64,000 nt of DNA from Afifella marina DSM 2698 (GTDB lineage: Bacteria; Pseudomonadota; Alphaproteobacteria; Rhizobiales; Afifellaceae). The stretch is from positions 744,001 through 808,000 of the forward strand of contig NZ_FMVW01000001.1 in NCBI RefSeq assembly GCF_900102695.1, read 5' to 3'. Below the pieces are notes generated by a model. The model searched no databases, was not told where the DNA came from, and saw only the letters and a program-made list of their open reading frames with translations. Shown here piece by piece: positions 53,383 to 62,242 of the stretch (the first letter of the stretch is position 1; each line of letters begins with the position of its first letter). The translations under genes were made by a program, and so were the position numbers.

Positions 53383-53988
53383 TCACTTTGCGCTGAGGGT
53401 GAGGTCCCAGGCCTTGCCGGCATCGACGAGCCAGTCGACCATGGCCTCGCCGTAGCTGCGCGCGATCGCAATGTCGAAGCAATCGTCCGCCTGGCGCAGC
53501 ACGAGGACGTCGAAGGCTGCCATCTTGGTCTGGGCGGCGCCGCCCGGCGGCAGCGCGTCGAAATCGAGCGCGATGCCATGGGCGAGGAGGTTCGCCGCTT
53601 GCGCTCCGGCCAGGCGCACGATGCTGAAGCCGTGGCTGAGATCGGTCAGCGTGCCGGATCGGCCGATCGCCTTCTTGAGCTGGTCGGCGATGCCGTCGGT
53701 ATCGCTCAACAGCATCAGCCGGCCGACGCCGAGCGACACGAGCATGCCATGGGCATTGTCGACGAACATGCCGTTGTCGGGCATCGGCAGCTCGGTCACG
53801 TCCGACAACGCATTGGCGAAGTCGATCGCGCTGGAAAGCCAGGCCTGCATCTGCACGATGACCGCCGGGCGAAATTCGGTGAGCGTGAGGGTCGCAGACG
53901 TCGCCGGCTTGGCGCGTGCCAATGCGTGAAGCGCCGATTGCCGTTCGATCGGCACCGGCTTTTTGGCGGTGTTGGTTTCCTCAGCCAT
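53383..53988 (-). CDS. soxG: Sarcosine oxidase subunit gamma (operon 2)
   Basis: 201 residues, ATG at 53988. GcvT-like small subunit: DVTELPMPDNGMFVDNAHGM, DLSHGFSIVRLAGAQAANLL and CFDIAIARSYGEAMVDWLVD. It is clearly diverged from the gamma subunit of operon 1 and shorter. Overlaps soxA-2 by 8 bp, as in operon 1. Last gene of the soxBDAG operon on the - strand. Confidence 0.88.
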   Translation of the reverse strand: MAEETNTAKKPVPIERQSALHALARAKPATSATLTLTEFRPAVIVQMQAWLSSAIDFANALSDVTELPMPDNGMFVDNAHGMLVSLGVGRLMLLSDTDGIADQLKKAIGRSGTLTDLSHGFSIVRLAGAQAANLLAHGIALDFDALPPGGAAQTKMAAFDVLVLRQADDCFDIAIARSYGEAMVDWLVDAGKAWDLTLSAK

Positions 53989-56980
53989 TGGAGCGGCTCC
54001 CGTCGGGATCGTAGAATTGCGGGTCCACGACCCGCACCCGGTTATGTGTCCCGCGCAATGGGTCGGCCGCGTAGAGAACCTCTTCGTGCCGCTCCCGTCC
54101 GCCGCGCAGGAACGCCAAAGCGATATGGCTCTTCATCGCCGGGCTGTAGGTCGCCGAGGTGATGTGGCCTTCGGACTCGCCCGGTTTTTCCGCACTTTCG
54201 CCTTTGACGAGATGCGCGCCGGCCTGGACCGCCGCCCCTTCGAGCGCCTGGAGGCCGACGAGCTGCAGGCGGTCTTGCGAGGTCAGCGCCTCGCGCAAGG
54301 CGAGCGGCCGGCCGACGCAGTTCTTCTTTTTCGACAGGATCTTTTCCATGCCGAAATCCTCGAGACTCTGCCGCCCGTCGAACTCCGCCGCGCCGGGATA
54401 GCCCTTTTCGATGCGCAGAATATCCGTCGCCTCAATGCCATAGGGCAGGACGCCGAGATCCTTTCCCGTCTCCAGAAGACGCTTCCACAGGAAGACGCCG
54501 TGATCGGCGCCGATATAGATCTCGTAGCCGTCCTCCCCGGATGAGGAGAGCCGCGCCACGACGACGGGAAGGCCGCTGACGGCGGCACGATGCACGTCCC
54601 GGTACGGGAAGGCGCGATTGTCCATGTCGCGGCCGTCGACGATGCGGCTGACGAGCGTGCGCGATTTCGGGCCAGAAACGGCGATGCCGGCATATTGCTC
54701 AGTGACGGAGGTCACGGTAACGCGCAGATCCGGCCAGGCGATGGCGAGAAGATATTCCAGATGCGTCACCACCCTCTCCGCCTTCGCGGCCTGAGTGATC
54801 AGCAGGAAATGGTCCTTGGAGAGACGCAAGGCCGTGCCGTCCGCGAAGATCAGCCCATCCTCGCGCAGCATGACGCCATAACGCGTCTGCCCGGTCGTCA
54901 GGTTGGAGAAGAGGTTGGTATAGACGCGGTCGAGGAAGGCCGCCGCATCGGGCCCCGCGACGTCGATTTTGCCGGTGGGTGAAATATCGGCGATGCCGAC
55001 CGCTTCGCGCACATGCGCGGCCTCGCGCAATGCGGCCTTCTCCGCGGCTTCACCGGGCCGCGGATAGGCGCGGGGCTCCATCCACAAGCCTGAGGCTGCC
55101 ATCGGCGCTCCGGCTGCGGCATGCGTGGCATGCAGCGGCGAACGCCGCACCGGGCGCATCTGCGCACCGCGGGCGCGTCCGGCGAGGGTGCCGAGCGGCA
55201 CGGGTACGAAAGGCGGGCGGAAGCGCGTCGTGCCGGCCTCGGACATCGGCACCTCGCGAGCCTCCGCCAGAATGGCAAGGCCGGTGACGTTCGAGGTCTT
55301 GCCCTGATCGTTCGCCATGCCGAGCGTGGTGTAGCGCTTTACATGCTCCGGGCTCTCAAAGCCTTCGCGCGCGGCAAGCCGGATATCCTCCGCGGTGACA
55401 TCGTGCTGAAGGTCGACGAAGGCCTTGTCGAATTTGCCGAAGCGACGACCTGCCGGGGCTTTCACCTCAAACAGGGGTTTGAGCCCGCCATCCTCCACCG
55501 AGGCGCGCAGATTGCCGCCGCGGCTGTCCACCTTGAAGGAGGGGAGTGGGCAGCGCAGGCCGAGGAATTCGCAGGAGGCCTGACCCGCGACCGCGCCTTG
55601 TTTCAGAACTTCGCCGAGGCGCGCCGCGCCGATCATCGCGCCGGCGGGCACCCAGGCCTCGCGCTGGGTGCCCGGCACGAAGGCGGCGACGTCTGCGTTC
55701 CAGGTGGGGGCGCCGCCGGCCTGGCTCGCAAGATTGATGACGGGGTTTGTGCCGCCGGAAACAAGCAGCGCGTCGCACTCGATCGTGACCGTCTCGCCGC
55801 TGCCATCGGCGGCCATGATGACGGCTTTTTCGACCTGCTTCTTGCCTTGCGCCGCGAGGACGACATGGCCTGTGAGAAGGCGCGCGCCCGCTTGTTCGAG
55901 CGGTTGCGTCAGCTCAGCCGGCAAGTCCTCGCGCGGATCGACGATGGCGGCGATCTGCAGCCCCTCTTCGACAAGGGCGGCCGCATTGAGCCATGCCTGA
56001 TCGTTGTTGCAGAAGAGAACCGCCTGCCGGCCGACCATGACGCCGAAGCGGCGTGCATAGGCAAGCGCCGCCGAGACGAGCATCACGCCCGGCCGGTCGT
56101 TGCCGGCAAAGACGATCGGACGCTCGTAGGAGCCTGTCGCGAGCACGACCTGGCGGGCCTGCAGCCGCCAGTGGCGCGCCCGTGTGAGCCCGCCGGCGCT
56201 GCAATCCTCAAAGGCCGCGAGCACGTTGGCGTCGTAATAACCCCAGACAGCGGTCTGCCGCAGGACGCGCACATTGGGCATGGCGTCGAGCTCGTCCGCC
56301 GCTTCCTTCGCCCAGTCGAGCGCCGCCGTGCCGTTGATGCGTGCGTCGTCGAGATCGATCGCGCCGCCCAAGACGTGTCCTTCATCGGCGATGAGAACGC
56401 GGGCGCCGACGCGCCCCGCCGTCAGCGCCGCGGCAAGTCCGGCCGGGCCGCCGCCGACGACGAGAAGATCGGCAAAGGCGTTGGCGCGTTCGTAGCGCGC
56501 CGGGTCGGGTGACAGGCTCGCGCGGCCCATGCCGGCAGCGGCGCGGATCGACGGCTCGTACCACATCCAGGAGCGCTTCATCGGCCCCATGAAGGTCTTG
56601 TAGTAGAAGCCGGCGCCGAAGAACGGCGCGAGGATCTGGTTGATGGCGCCGAGATCACGGTCGACGGAGGGGTAGGCGTTCTGCCCGCTAACGACGAGCC
56701 CATCGGAGACGAGCCGGGTCGTCGCCTGCACGTTGGGCTCCGTCTCGCCGCCCGTGCCGGCCGTCACCAGCGCGTTCGGCTCTTCACTGCCGACGGCGAA
56801 GACGCCGCGCGGGCGGTGATATTTGAACGAGCGCGCGACGATCGAGCGGCCGGAGGCGAGAAGTGCGGACGCGATCGTGTCGCCGGAAAACGCCTCTACC
56901 GGCTTGCCGTCGAAGGTGAAGCGAAGCGGCTTGTCGCGGTCGATGCGTGTGCCGAATGTGTCTGTGCGAAAGCCCGCCAT
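53981..56980 (-). CDS. soxA: Sarcosine oxidase subunit alpha (operon 2)
   Basis: 999 residues from the ATG at 56980, which overlaps the soxD-2 stop. Same layout as operon 1: ferredoxin-like N-terminal fold (DKPLRFTFDGKPVEAFSGDT), Rossmann LLVVGGGPAGLAAALTAGRV (~172), and GcvT-like C-terminal domain (VYTNLFSNLTTGQTRYGVML, GEDGYEIYIG). Binds THF and NAD+. Full-length, with ordinary composition, so both operons look functional. Confidence 0.95.
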   Translation of the reverse strand: MAGFRTDTFGTRIDRDKPLRFTFDGKPVEAFSGDTIASALLASGRSIVARSFKYHRPRGVFAVGSEEPNALVTAGTGGETEPNVQATTRLVSDGLVVSGQNAYPSVDRDLGAINQILAPFFGAGFYYKTFMGPMKRSWMWYEPSIRAAAGMGRASLSPDPARYERANAFADLLVVGGGPAGLAAALTAGRVGARVLIADEGHVLGGAIDLDDARINGTAALDWAKEAADELDAMPNVRVLRQTAVWGYYDANVLAAFEDCSAGGLTRARHWRLQARQVVLATGSYERPIVFAGNDRPGVMLVSAALAYARRFGVMVGRQAVLFCNNDQAWLNAAALVEEGLQIAAIVDPREDLPAELTQPLEQAGARLLTGHVVLAAQGKKQVEKAVIMAADGSGETVTIECDALLVSGGTNPVINLASQAGGAPTWNADVAAFVPGTQREAWVPAGAMIGAARLGEVLKQGAVAGQASCEFLGLRCPLPSFKVDSRGGNLRASVEDGGLKPLFEVKAPAGRRFGKFDKAFVDLQHDVTAEDIRLAAREGFESPEHVKRYTTLGMANDQGKTSNVTGLAILAEAREVPMSEAGTTRFRPPFVPVPLGTLAGRARGAQMRPVRRSPLHATHAAAGAPMAASGLWMEPRAYPRPGEAAEKAALREAAHVREAVGIADISPTGKIDVAGPDAAAFLDRVYTNLFSNLTTGQTRYGVMLREDGLIFADGTALRLSKDHFLLITQAAKAERVVTHLEYLLAIAWPDLRVTVTSVTEQYAGIAVSGPKSRTLVSRIVDGRDMDNRAFPYRDVHRAAVSGLPVVVARLSSSGEDGYEIYIGADHGVFLWKRLLETGKDLGVLPYGIEATDILRIEKGYPGAAEFDGRQSLEDFGMEKILSKKKNCVGRPLALREALTSQDRLQLVGLQALEGAAVQAGAHLVKGESAEKPGESEGHITSATYSPAMKSHIALAFLRGGRERHEEVLYAADPLRGTHNRVRVVDPQFYDPDGSRSNG

Positions 56981-57249
56981 CACTCGTCTCCCCCAAACGG
57001 GCCGGCGAGTTTGGCGTCCAGCACTTCATGCGTCTCGGTGTTGCGGGTCGCGATCAGGAACTGCCGGCAGCCATGTTCGTGCTGCCAGATTTCCTCGTGT
57101 TTGCCGCGCAAATTCTTGCGCTCATAGACGTAGGGCACCCACGGTCCGGCTTCTTTTTCACGGTGCGATGGGCGCTTCACGCCCGCATCGCCCCAATAGG
57201 TGAATTCGCCGACATCGCGCAGCCCGCAGACGGGACATGGGATCAGCAT
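56980..57249 (-). CDS. soxD: Sarcosine oxidase subunit delta (operon 2)
   Basis: 89 residues from the ATG at 57249. Zn ligands in CPVCGLRDVGEFTYWGDA and HEHGCRQFLIATRNT. Standard length for delta subunits; the paralogue at 14867 has a C-terminal extension. Lies 37 bp after soxB-2 and overlaps soxA-2 (ATGA). Confidence 0.93.
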   Translation of the reverse strand: MLIPCPVCGLRDVGEFTYWGDAGVKRPSHREKEAGPWVPYVYERKNLRGKHEEIWQHEHGCRQFLIATRNTETHEVLDAKLAGPFGGDE

Positions 57250-57286
57250 GGCACGCTCCCGCGCCGCGTTGAGAGAGGGCGGCGCA

Positions 57287-58552
57287 TCAATGCAATCTCG
57301 GGGTTGGGCCGACGCCGGCCTCGTCGATCGTCCGGCCGTCCTTGAAGCGGTCGAGCCGGTAGGCGGCGTTGAGCGGGTGCGGCTCGTCATTGGCGATTGT
57401 GTGGGCAAAGCACCAGCCGGCCGCGGGTGTCGCCTTGAAGCCGCCATAGCACCAGCCGCAATCGAGGTAGAGGCCGGGCAGAGGACCCTTGTCGATGATC
57501 GGGCTGCCGTCCATCGACATGTCCATGATGCCGCCCCAGGAGCGCAGGAGCTTGAGGCGCGAGACATTCGGGAAGAGCGCCAGAAGCTGCTCCGTCATCT
57601 CGTGGACGGCCGGCAGATTGCCGCGCTGGGCGTAGGAATTGTAGAGATCGAGACCGCCGCCGAAGACGAGGCCGCCCTTGTCGGATTGCGTGACATACAT
57701 GTTCCCGCAGCCATAGGCGACGACCGTGTGGATGAGCGGCTTCACCGGCTCGGTAACGAAGGCCTGCAAAAGATGGCTTTCGATCGGCAGATTGTCGACG
57801 CCGGCAAGCCGCATCACGTCGGATGTCATGCCGGCGACGGAGACGCCGACCTTGGCCGCCTTGATCTGTCCGTGTGGTGTCTCCACGCCGACGACCTTGC
57901 CCGCCTCCTTGATGAAGCCGGTGACGGGCGTGTTCTCGATGATGTCGACGCCGAGGCGATCGGCAGCGCGCGCATAGCCCCAGGCGACGGCGTCGTGACG
58001 GGCGGTGCCGCCGCGTTTTTGCAGAAGCCCGCCAATGACTGGGAAACGTGCGCCGGGTGAGATGTCGAGGCCCGGGCAGAGCCGCGACACGCCTTCGCGG
58101 GAGACGAGCTCCGCATCGATGCCGGCGAGCCTGAGCGCATTGCCGCGCTCTGCGAAGCGGTCGAGCTGTTCCGGCGAATGCGCGAGATTGAGGACGCCGC
58201 GCTGCGAGAACATGACATTGTAGTTGAGCTCCTGCGACAGGCCCTCCCACAATTTCAGGCTCCACTCGTAGAAGCGATGGTTCTCCGGCAGGAGGTAATT
58301 GGAGCGCACGATCGTCTGGTTGCGCCCGACATTGCCCTGGCCGATCCAGCCGCGCTCGACGACCGCGATATTGGTGAGCTTGTGGTTCTTGGCGAGATAG
58401 AAGGCTGTGGCGAGCCCGTGGCCGCCACCGCCGACGATGATGGCGTCATAGCGTGGCTTCGGCTCCGCCTTGCGCCACGCCGGACGCCAGCCGCGATTTC
58501 CCGTAATGCCCTGGGTCAGGACCCGCAGGGCCGAATATTCCGCCATCGCCAT
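57287..58552 (-). CDS. soxB: Sarcosine oxidase subunit beta (operon 2)
   Basis: 421 residues from the ATG at 58552 (ATG at 58546 is equally possible). [20 protein letters not shown] binds FAD; RHDAVAWGYARAADRL covers the covalent-FMN region; C-terminal DCGWCYGGFKATPAAGW. Unlike the operon 1 homologue it has Trp-Cys-Tyr in that closing motif (DGGWGTGG there), so substrate or redox detail may differ. First gene of operon 2. Confidence 0.94.
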   Translation of the reverse strand: MAMAEYSALRVLTQGITGNRGWRPAWRKAEPKPRYDAIIVGGGGHGLATAFYLAKNHKLTNIAVVERGWIGQGNVGRNQTIVRSNYLLPENHRFYEWSLKLWEGLSQELNYNVMFSQRGVLNLAHSPEQLDRFAERGNALRLAGIDAELVSREGVSRLCPGLDISPGARFPVIGGLLQKRGGTARHDAVAWGYARAADRLGVDIIENTPVTGFIKEAGKVVGVETPHGQIKAAKVGVSVAGMTSDVMRLAGVDNLPIESHLLQAFVTEPVKPLIHTVVAYGCGNMYVTQSDKGGLVFGGGLDLYNSYAQRGNLPAVHEMTEQLLALFPNVSRLKLLRSWGGIMDMSMDGSPIIDKGPLPGLYLDCGWCYGGFKATPAAGWCFAHTIANDEPHPLNAAYRLDRFKDGRTIDEAGVGPTPRLH

Positions 58553-58745
58553 TGATCCGGGCTGTTGCCGCACGCTTTTGGAGAGGGCCCCCTCCAACAA
58601 GGTTAAAGCTTTGACTCAATCGGCCGCGTTTCGAAAGCGTCGGGAGCGGTTTTCTCCACCGACAGATTGCCGCCCGGCCGGTACCGTCCTGCGTTTTTGT
58701 TGAACGTTGAGGAGCTTGCGGAAGCTGTGGGCGACGGGGGAAAAC

Positions 58746-59459
58746 TCAGATGTCGCGACCGCCGGTGTCTCTCTCATCGTGTTTGTCTGCTGGCCCATCG
58801 CCATCCGGCGTTGCTGGAAGCAGCGAACGCTCTCTGAGCCAGGGATTGATGGCGACGGCTTCGCGCAACGCCTTGTGGGCAAGCCGCGTGCGCCCCTGAT
58901 GCAGGAGGATGAGGCCGCGTCCGGAGAGTGCCGCGAAGTGCTTGGGCTCGAGCTCCATGACGCGGTCGATGTCTTCAAGCGAGCCGTCGAGATCACCTTG
59001 GAGAAAGCGCAAGGTGGCGCGCTGATTCCAGGCTTCGGCGTAATCGGGTGCCCGGGCGATCACGTCATCGAGGATCGCCGTCGCCTTGTCGTAATCGGCA
59101 ACGCGGCGGGCGGTGAGCGCCTGCTGCATCATCTGCGAAATCGCCGGAGATGGACCGATCATCCAGGTCTGCCAGATCAGGTTTTCGATGCGCCGGCCCT
59201 CCATTTCCGTCTTGGCGTCTTTGAGCTCATCGTAGAAACGGGAGAGTTCCGCCTTCCGTTCGGAGGCGGAGAGATGCCGGTCGTCGGTTTCGCCTGCCGC
59301 CCGGGCCGGAGCGGGCGGGGTGAGGGCCGCCGAAAGAGCGAGCGTCAGAACGAGAGCGAAGCTGCGGAGGGCGCGGCGTGAGCGCAGCGTCGGGAAAAGG
59401 TCGGGACGGACGTATGTGGGTCGGCTAGCGGGGTCAGTCGGGATCGCGGGGGAAGCCAT
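58746..59459 (-). CDS. Exported TPR-repeat protein
   Basis: 237 residues from the ATG at 59459. Basic N-terminus then a signal-like segment (SFALVLTLALSAALTPPAPA). Three or four TPRs follow: ALTARRVADYDKATAILDDV, AEAWNQRATLRFLQGDLDGS and HFAALSGRGLILLHQGRTRL. Ends in an acidic Asp-rich tail. Periplasmic scaffold of unknown partner; similar proteins are common in Rhizobiales. Monocistronic. Confidence 0.85.
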   Translation of the reverse strand: MASPAIPTDPASRPTYVRPDLFPTLRSRRALRSFALVLTLALSAALTPPAPARAAGETDDRHLSASERKAELSRFYDELKDAKTEMEGRRIENLIWQTWMIGPSPAISQMMQQALTARRVADYDKATAILDDVIARAPDYAEAWNQRATLRFLQGDLDGSLEDIDRVMELEPKHFAALSGRGLILLHQGRTRLAHKALREAVAINPWLRERSLLPATPDGDGPADKHDERDTGGRDI

Positions 59460-59672
59460 CGGCGTCGTGTCCTCGTGTGTTCCAGAACATGGCAATGCGG
59501 CTCGGCCCCCCATCATAAGATAGATAGCCGTGGCGGCGTGCGCGACCAGCTCCCGACCTTCGCCGATCGAGCAGCCATCTGCGAACACGACTTGGTGAAG
59601 CGTAGCGCTCCGATTGACCCTGCCGCAGGCGATGTCACCCTATGGTGTGACGTGCGGGTGATGGAGAATAAA

Positions 59673-60089
59673 ATGGACGAAGCGATCGAGGGCGGCTGCC
59701 TGTGCGGGCGGACGCGTTACCGCGCGACGCGGCCGCCGAGCGCCACCACCAATTGCCATTGTCGCTCCTGCCGGATGGCGGCCGGGGCAGCCGCCGTCCC
59801 CTGGGCGCTCTTCGCCCGCGAAGATGTGACCTTTTCGGCGGGCGAGCGCGTCATCTATCATTCTTCGCCGGGCGTTCAGCGCGGATTCTGCGGCCGCTGC
59901 GGCACGTCGCTCACCTATGAGAGCGATCATGATCCGGACGTGATCGAGGTCAATCTCGTCACACTCGACCATGCGGAGGATTTCCCGCCTGAGCGCGAGA
60001 GCTGGCTTGATGACGCCCTGCCATGGGGGGTCGTGGATCCGGACCTTCCCCATCATCATGGCTCCCGAAAGGAGCCGCCGGATGCCTGA
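59673..60089 (+). CDS. GFA/CENP-V family zinc protein
   Basis: 138 residues from the ATG at 59673 behind GGAG (another at 59661). Zinc-binding Cys: GCLCGRTRYR, NCHCRSCRMAAGAAAV and FCGRCGTSLTY. The family includes glutathione-dependent formaldehyde-activating enzyme Gfa; most members are unassigned. With formaldehyde-generating demethylases in the window an aldehyde-related role is attractive but unproven. C-terminal DPDLPHHHG. Confidence 0.88.
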   Translation: MDEAIEGGCLCGRTRYRATRPPSATTNCHCRSCRMAAGAAAVPWALFAREDVTFSAGERVIYHSSPGVQRGFCGRCGTSLTYESDHDPDVIEVNLVTLDHAEDFPPERESWLDDALPWGVVDPDLPHHHGSRKEPPDA

Positions 60090-60236
60090 GCTCGAGCTCA
60101 GTGCCCGAACAAGCCCGACGGGAACAAGCACTGAATAGCGGCGCCGAGCCTCTTCCGGCGCGCGCGGCAGAATGGCATGGTCGCGCGCAAGCTGCCGCAA
60201 AGCGCCGCCGGGAGAGAGGGAAGGCATGACGACATC

Positions 60237-60806
60237 GTGAGCGGAGGGATTTTTCCCGAAGCCGAAGCGCGCGTCGGCCGCCTCGTCGGTGGGCTCTGCG
60301 CCGCTCTTGCTATTGTCGGCGGTCTCGTCCTCGTCGTTTTGACGGTGATGACCGTCGTTTCGATCGCGGGCCGGGCCCTGGTGCCCTTTGGGCTCGGGCC
60401 TGTCCCGGGCGATTTCGAGCTCGTGGAAGCGGGTGTTGCCTTCGCCGTCTTCTCCTTCCTGCCCTGGTGCCAGTTTCGCCGCGGCCACGTCACCGTCGAC
60501 CTCGTGGCCGAACGCTTCGGGCCGCGCGGCATGGCGGGCTGCGCGTTCGCGTCCAATCTCGTCATGACGGCGGTCGCCTGCCTGCTCGCCTGGCGCCTGG
60601 GCCTCGGCATGCAGGACAAGAGGCTCTACTCGGAGACGACCTTCATCCTGCAATTTCCGATCTGGTGGCCCTATGCGGCCTCTCTCGCCGGCGTCTGGAT
60701 GTTCGCCGGCGTCTCCGCCTACACCGTCTGGCGCTCCTTGAACGAGACGCTGACGACAGGCGAGCAGGCGGGTCTGCACCCGCGCGGCACGGAGTCCGGC
60801 GAGTGA
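60237..60806 (+). CDS. TRAP transporter small permease (DctQ-type)
   Basis: 189 residues from a GTG at 60237; the frame opens at an ATG 20 codons earlier, so the start is uncertain. Four helices: GGLCAALAIVGGLVLVVLTV, FELVEAGVAFAVFSFLPWCQ, then two more; FRRGHVTVDLVAERFG is the DctQ loop. Forms the small membrane subunit of a Na+-coupled tripartite carrier. Overlaps dctM (GTGA). No DctP binding-protein gene is adjacent. Confidence 0.88.
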   Translation: MSGGIFPEAEARVGRLVGGLCAALAIVGGLVLVVLTVMTVVSIAGRALVPFGLGPVPGDFELVEAGVAFAVFSFLPWCQFRRGHVTVDLVAERFGPRGMAGCAFASNLVMTAVACLLAWRLGLGMQDKRLYSETTFILQFPIWWPYAASLAGVWMFAGVSAYTVWRSLNETLTTGEQAGLHPRGTESGE

Positions 60807-62125
60807 GCGATGTGGCGCTTGGCGGCTGGTCCTTCGCCGTCCTCCTGCTTCTCATTTTTCTGCGCATGCCGATCGGCCTTGCGATGCTCGTCGTCGGCCT
60901 CGTCGGCAACGTCCTCGTCAACGGTTCCTGGACGCCGCTTCTGGCGCAGCTCAAATCGCTCACTTACGAGAGCTTTTCGAGCTATTCGCTGTCGATCGTG
61001 CCGCTCTTTCTTCTGATGGGGCAGTTCGCGACGCGTGGAGGCATGTCGCGGCAGCTCTTCGATGCGGCGGCCGCGCTGCTCGGCCACCGCAAGGGCGGCG
61101 TCGCTATGGCGGCGGTCGGCGCCTGCGCCGGCTTCGGGGCGATCTGCGGCTCTTCCCTTGCGACGGCTGCCACCATGGCCAAGGTCGCGATCCCGGAGAT
61201 GCGCCGCTTCGGCTATTCGGGGGCGCTCTCGACCGGCTGCCTTGCCGCCGGCGGCACGCTCGGCATCCTCATCCCGCCCTCCGTCATCCTCGTCATCTAT
61301 GCCATCTTGACGGAGCAGAACATCGCCAAGCTCTTTCTCGCCGCCGTCCTGCCAGGGGTGCTTGCGGCACTTGGCTATATGCTTGCGATCGCCGTCTATG
61401 TGCGCCTGCGGCCGGACGCGGCGGGGCGTCGCGACAAGGCCGATCGGGAGGAGAGGGTCGCCGCGCTCATCGCCGTCTGGCCAGTCCTTGTCGTTTTCAT
61501 TGCCGTGATCGGGGGCATCTATCTCGGCATTTTTACGCCGACGGAAGGGGCGGCCGTCGGCGCCCTGGGCACGGGCCTCATCGCGCTCGCGAACGGTGCC
61601 CTCGGTCCTCGCGCCCTGATCGAGGCGCTGTTGGAGACGGCGGTCGCCACCGCCATGATCTTTTTCATCGTTTTCGGCGCGGCCGTCTTCAACACCTTCC
61701 TTGCCTTCTCGCAACTGCCGCAGGAGCTCGCGCAAAGCGTGATGGAGGCGGGGCTCGATCCGTGGACGGTGCTTGCCGCGATCCTGCTTTGCTACCTCGC
61801 TTTCGGATGCGTGATGGATTCGCTGTCGATGATCCTCCTCACCATCCCGATCTTCTTTCCGCTCGTGAGTGGTCTCGATTTCGGCCTCGGCCCAGAGGAA
61901 TTCGCTATCTGGTTCGGTATCTTAGTCTTGATCGTCGTAGAGGTCGGGCTGATCACGCCGCCGGTTGGCATGAACCTATTCGTGATCAACTCATTGTCAG
62001 AAGATGTTCCAATGAGCGCCACTTTCCGTGGCGTCATCCCCTTTGTCGCCAGCGACATTTTGCGCATAATAATTTTAGTTGCCTTCCCTTCGATCACCCT
62101 CGTTATGCTTCGAATTCTCTATTGA
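60803..62125 (+). CDS. TRAP transporter large permease (DctM-type)
   Basis: 440 residues from a GTG at 60803 inside the dctQ stop. Twelve helices: MPIGLAMLVVGLVGNVLVNG, PLFLLMGQFATRGGMS, CAGFGAICGSSLATAATMAK, GILIPPSVILVIYAILTEQN, GLITPPVGMNLFVINSL. Transports an organic acid or similar solute against Na+; ligand needs the missing DctP. Next gene is an acyl-CoA dehydrogenase 117 bp on; a CCCCG/CGGGG hairpin (62176-62191) lies between. Confidence 0.93.
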   Translation: MSDVALGGWSFAVLLLLIFLRMPIGLAMLVVGLVGNVLVNGSWTPLLAQLKSLTYESFSSYSLSIVPLFLLMGQFATRGGMSRQLFDAAAALLGHRKGGVAMAAVGACAGFGAICGSSLATAATMAKVAIPEMRRFGYSGALSTGCLAAGGTLGILIPPSVILVIYAILTEQNIAKLFLAAVLPGVLAALGYMLAIAVYVRLRPDAAGRRDKADREERVAALIAVWPVLVVFIAVIGGIYLGIFTPTEGAAVGALGTGLIALANGALGPRALIEALLETAVATAMIFFIVFGAAVFNTFLAFSQLPQELAQSVMEAGLDPWTVLAAILLCYLAFGCVMDSLSMILLTIPIFFPLVSGLDFGLGPEEFAIWFGILVLIVVEVGLITPPVGMNLFVINSLSEDVPMSATFRGVIPFVASDILRIIILVAFPSITLVMLRILY

Positions 62126-62242
62126 GACGAAAAACGACAACCATATGTGGGAGGGGGCGCCGCCGCGCGATCCCCGAATTCGCGGGGCTTGCAACCCGGT
62201 CGGTCCGGCCGCGTTTGCACCGCATGCATTGAGGAGCAAGAC

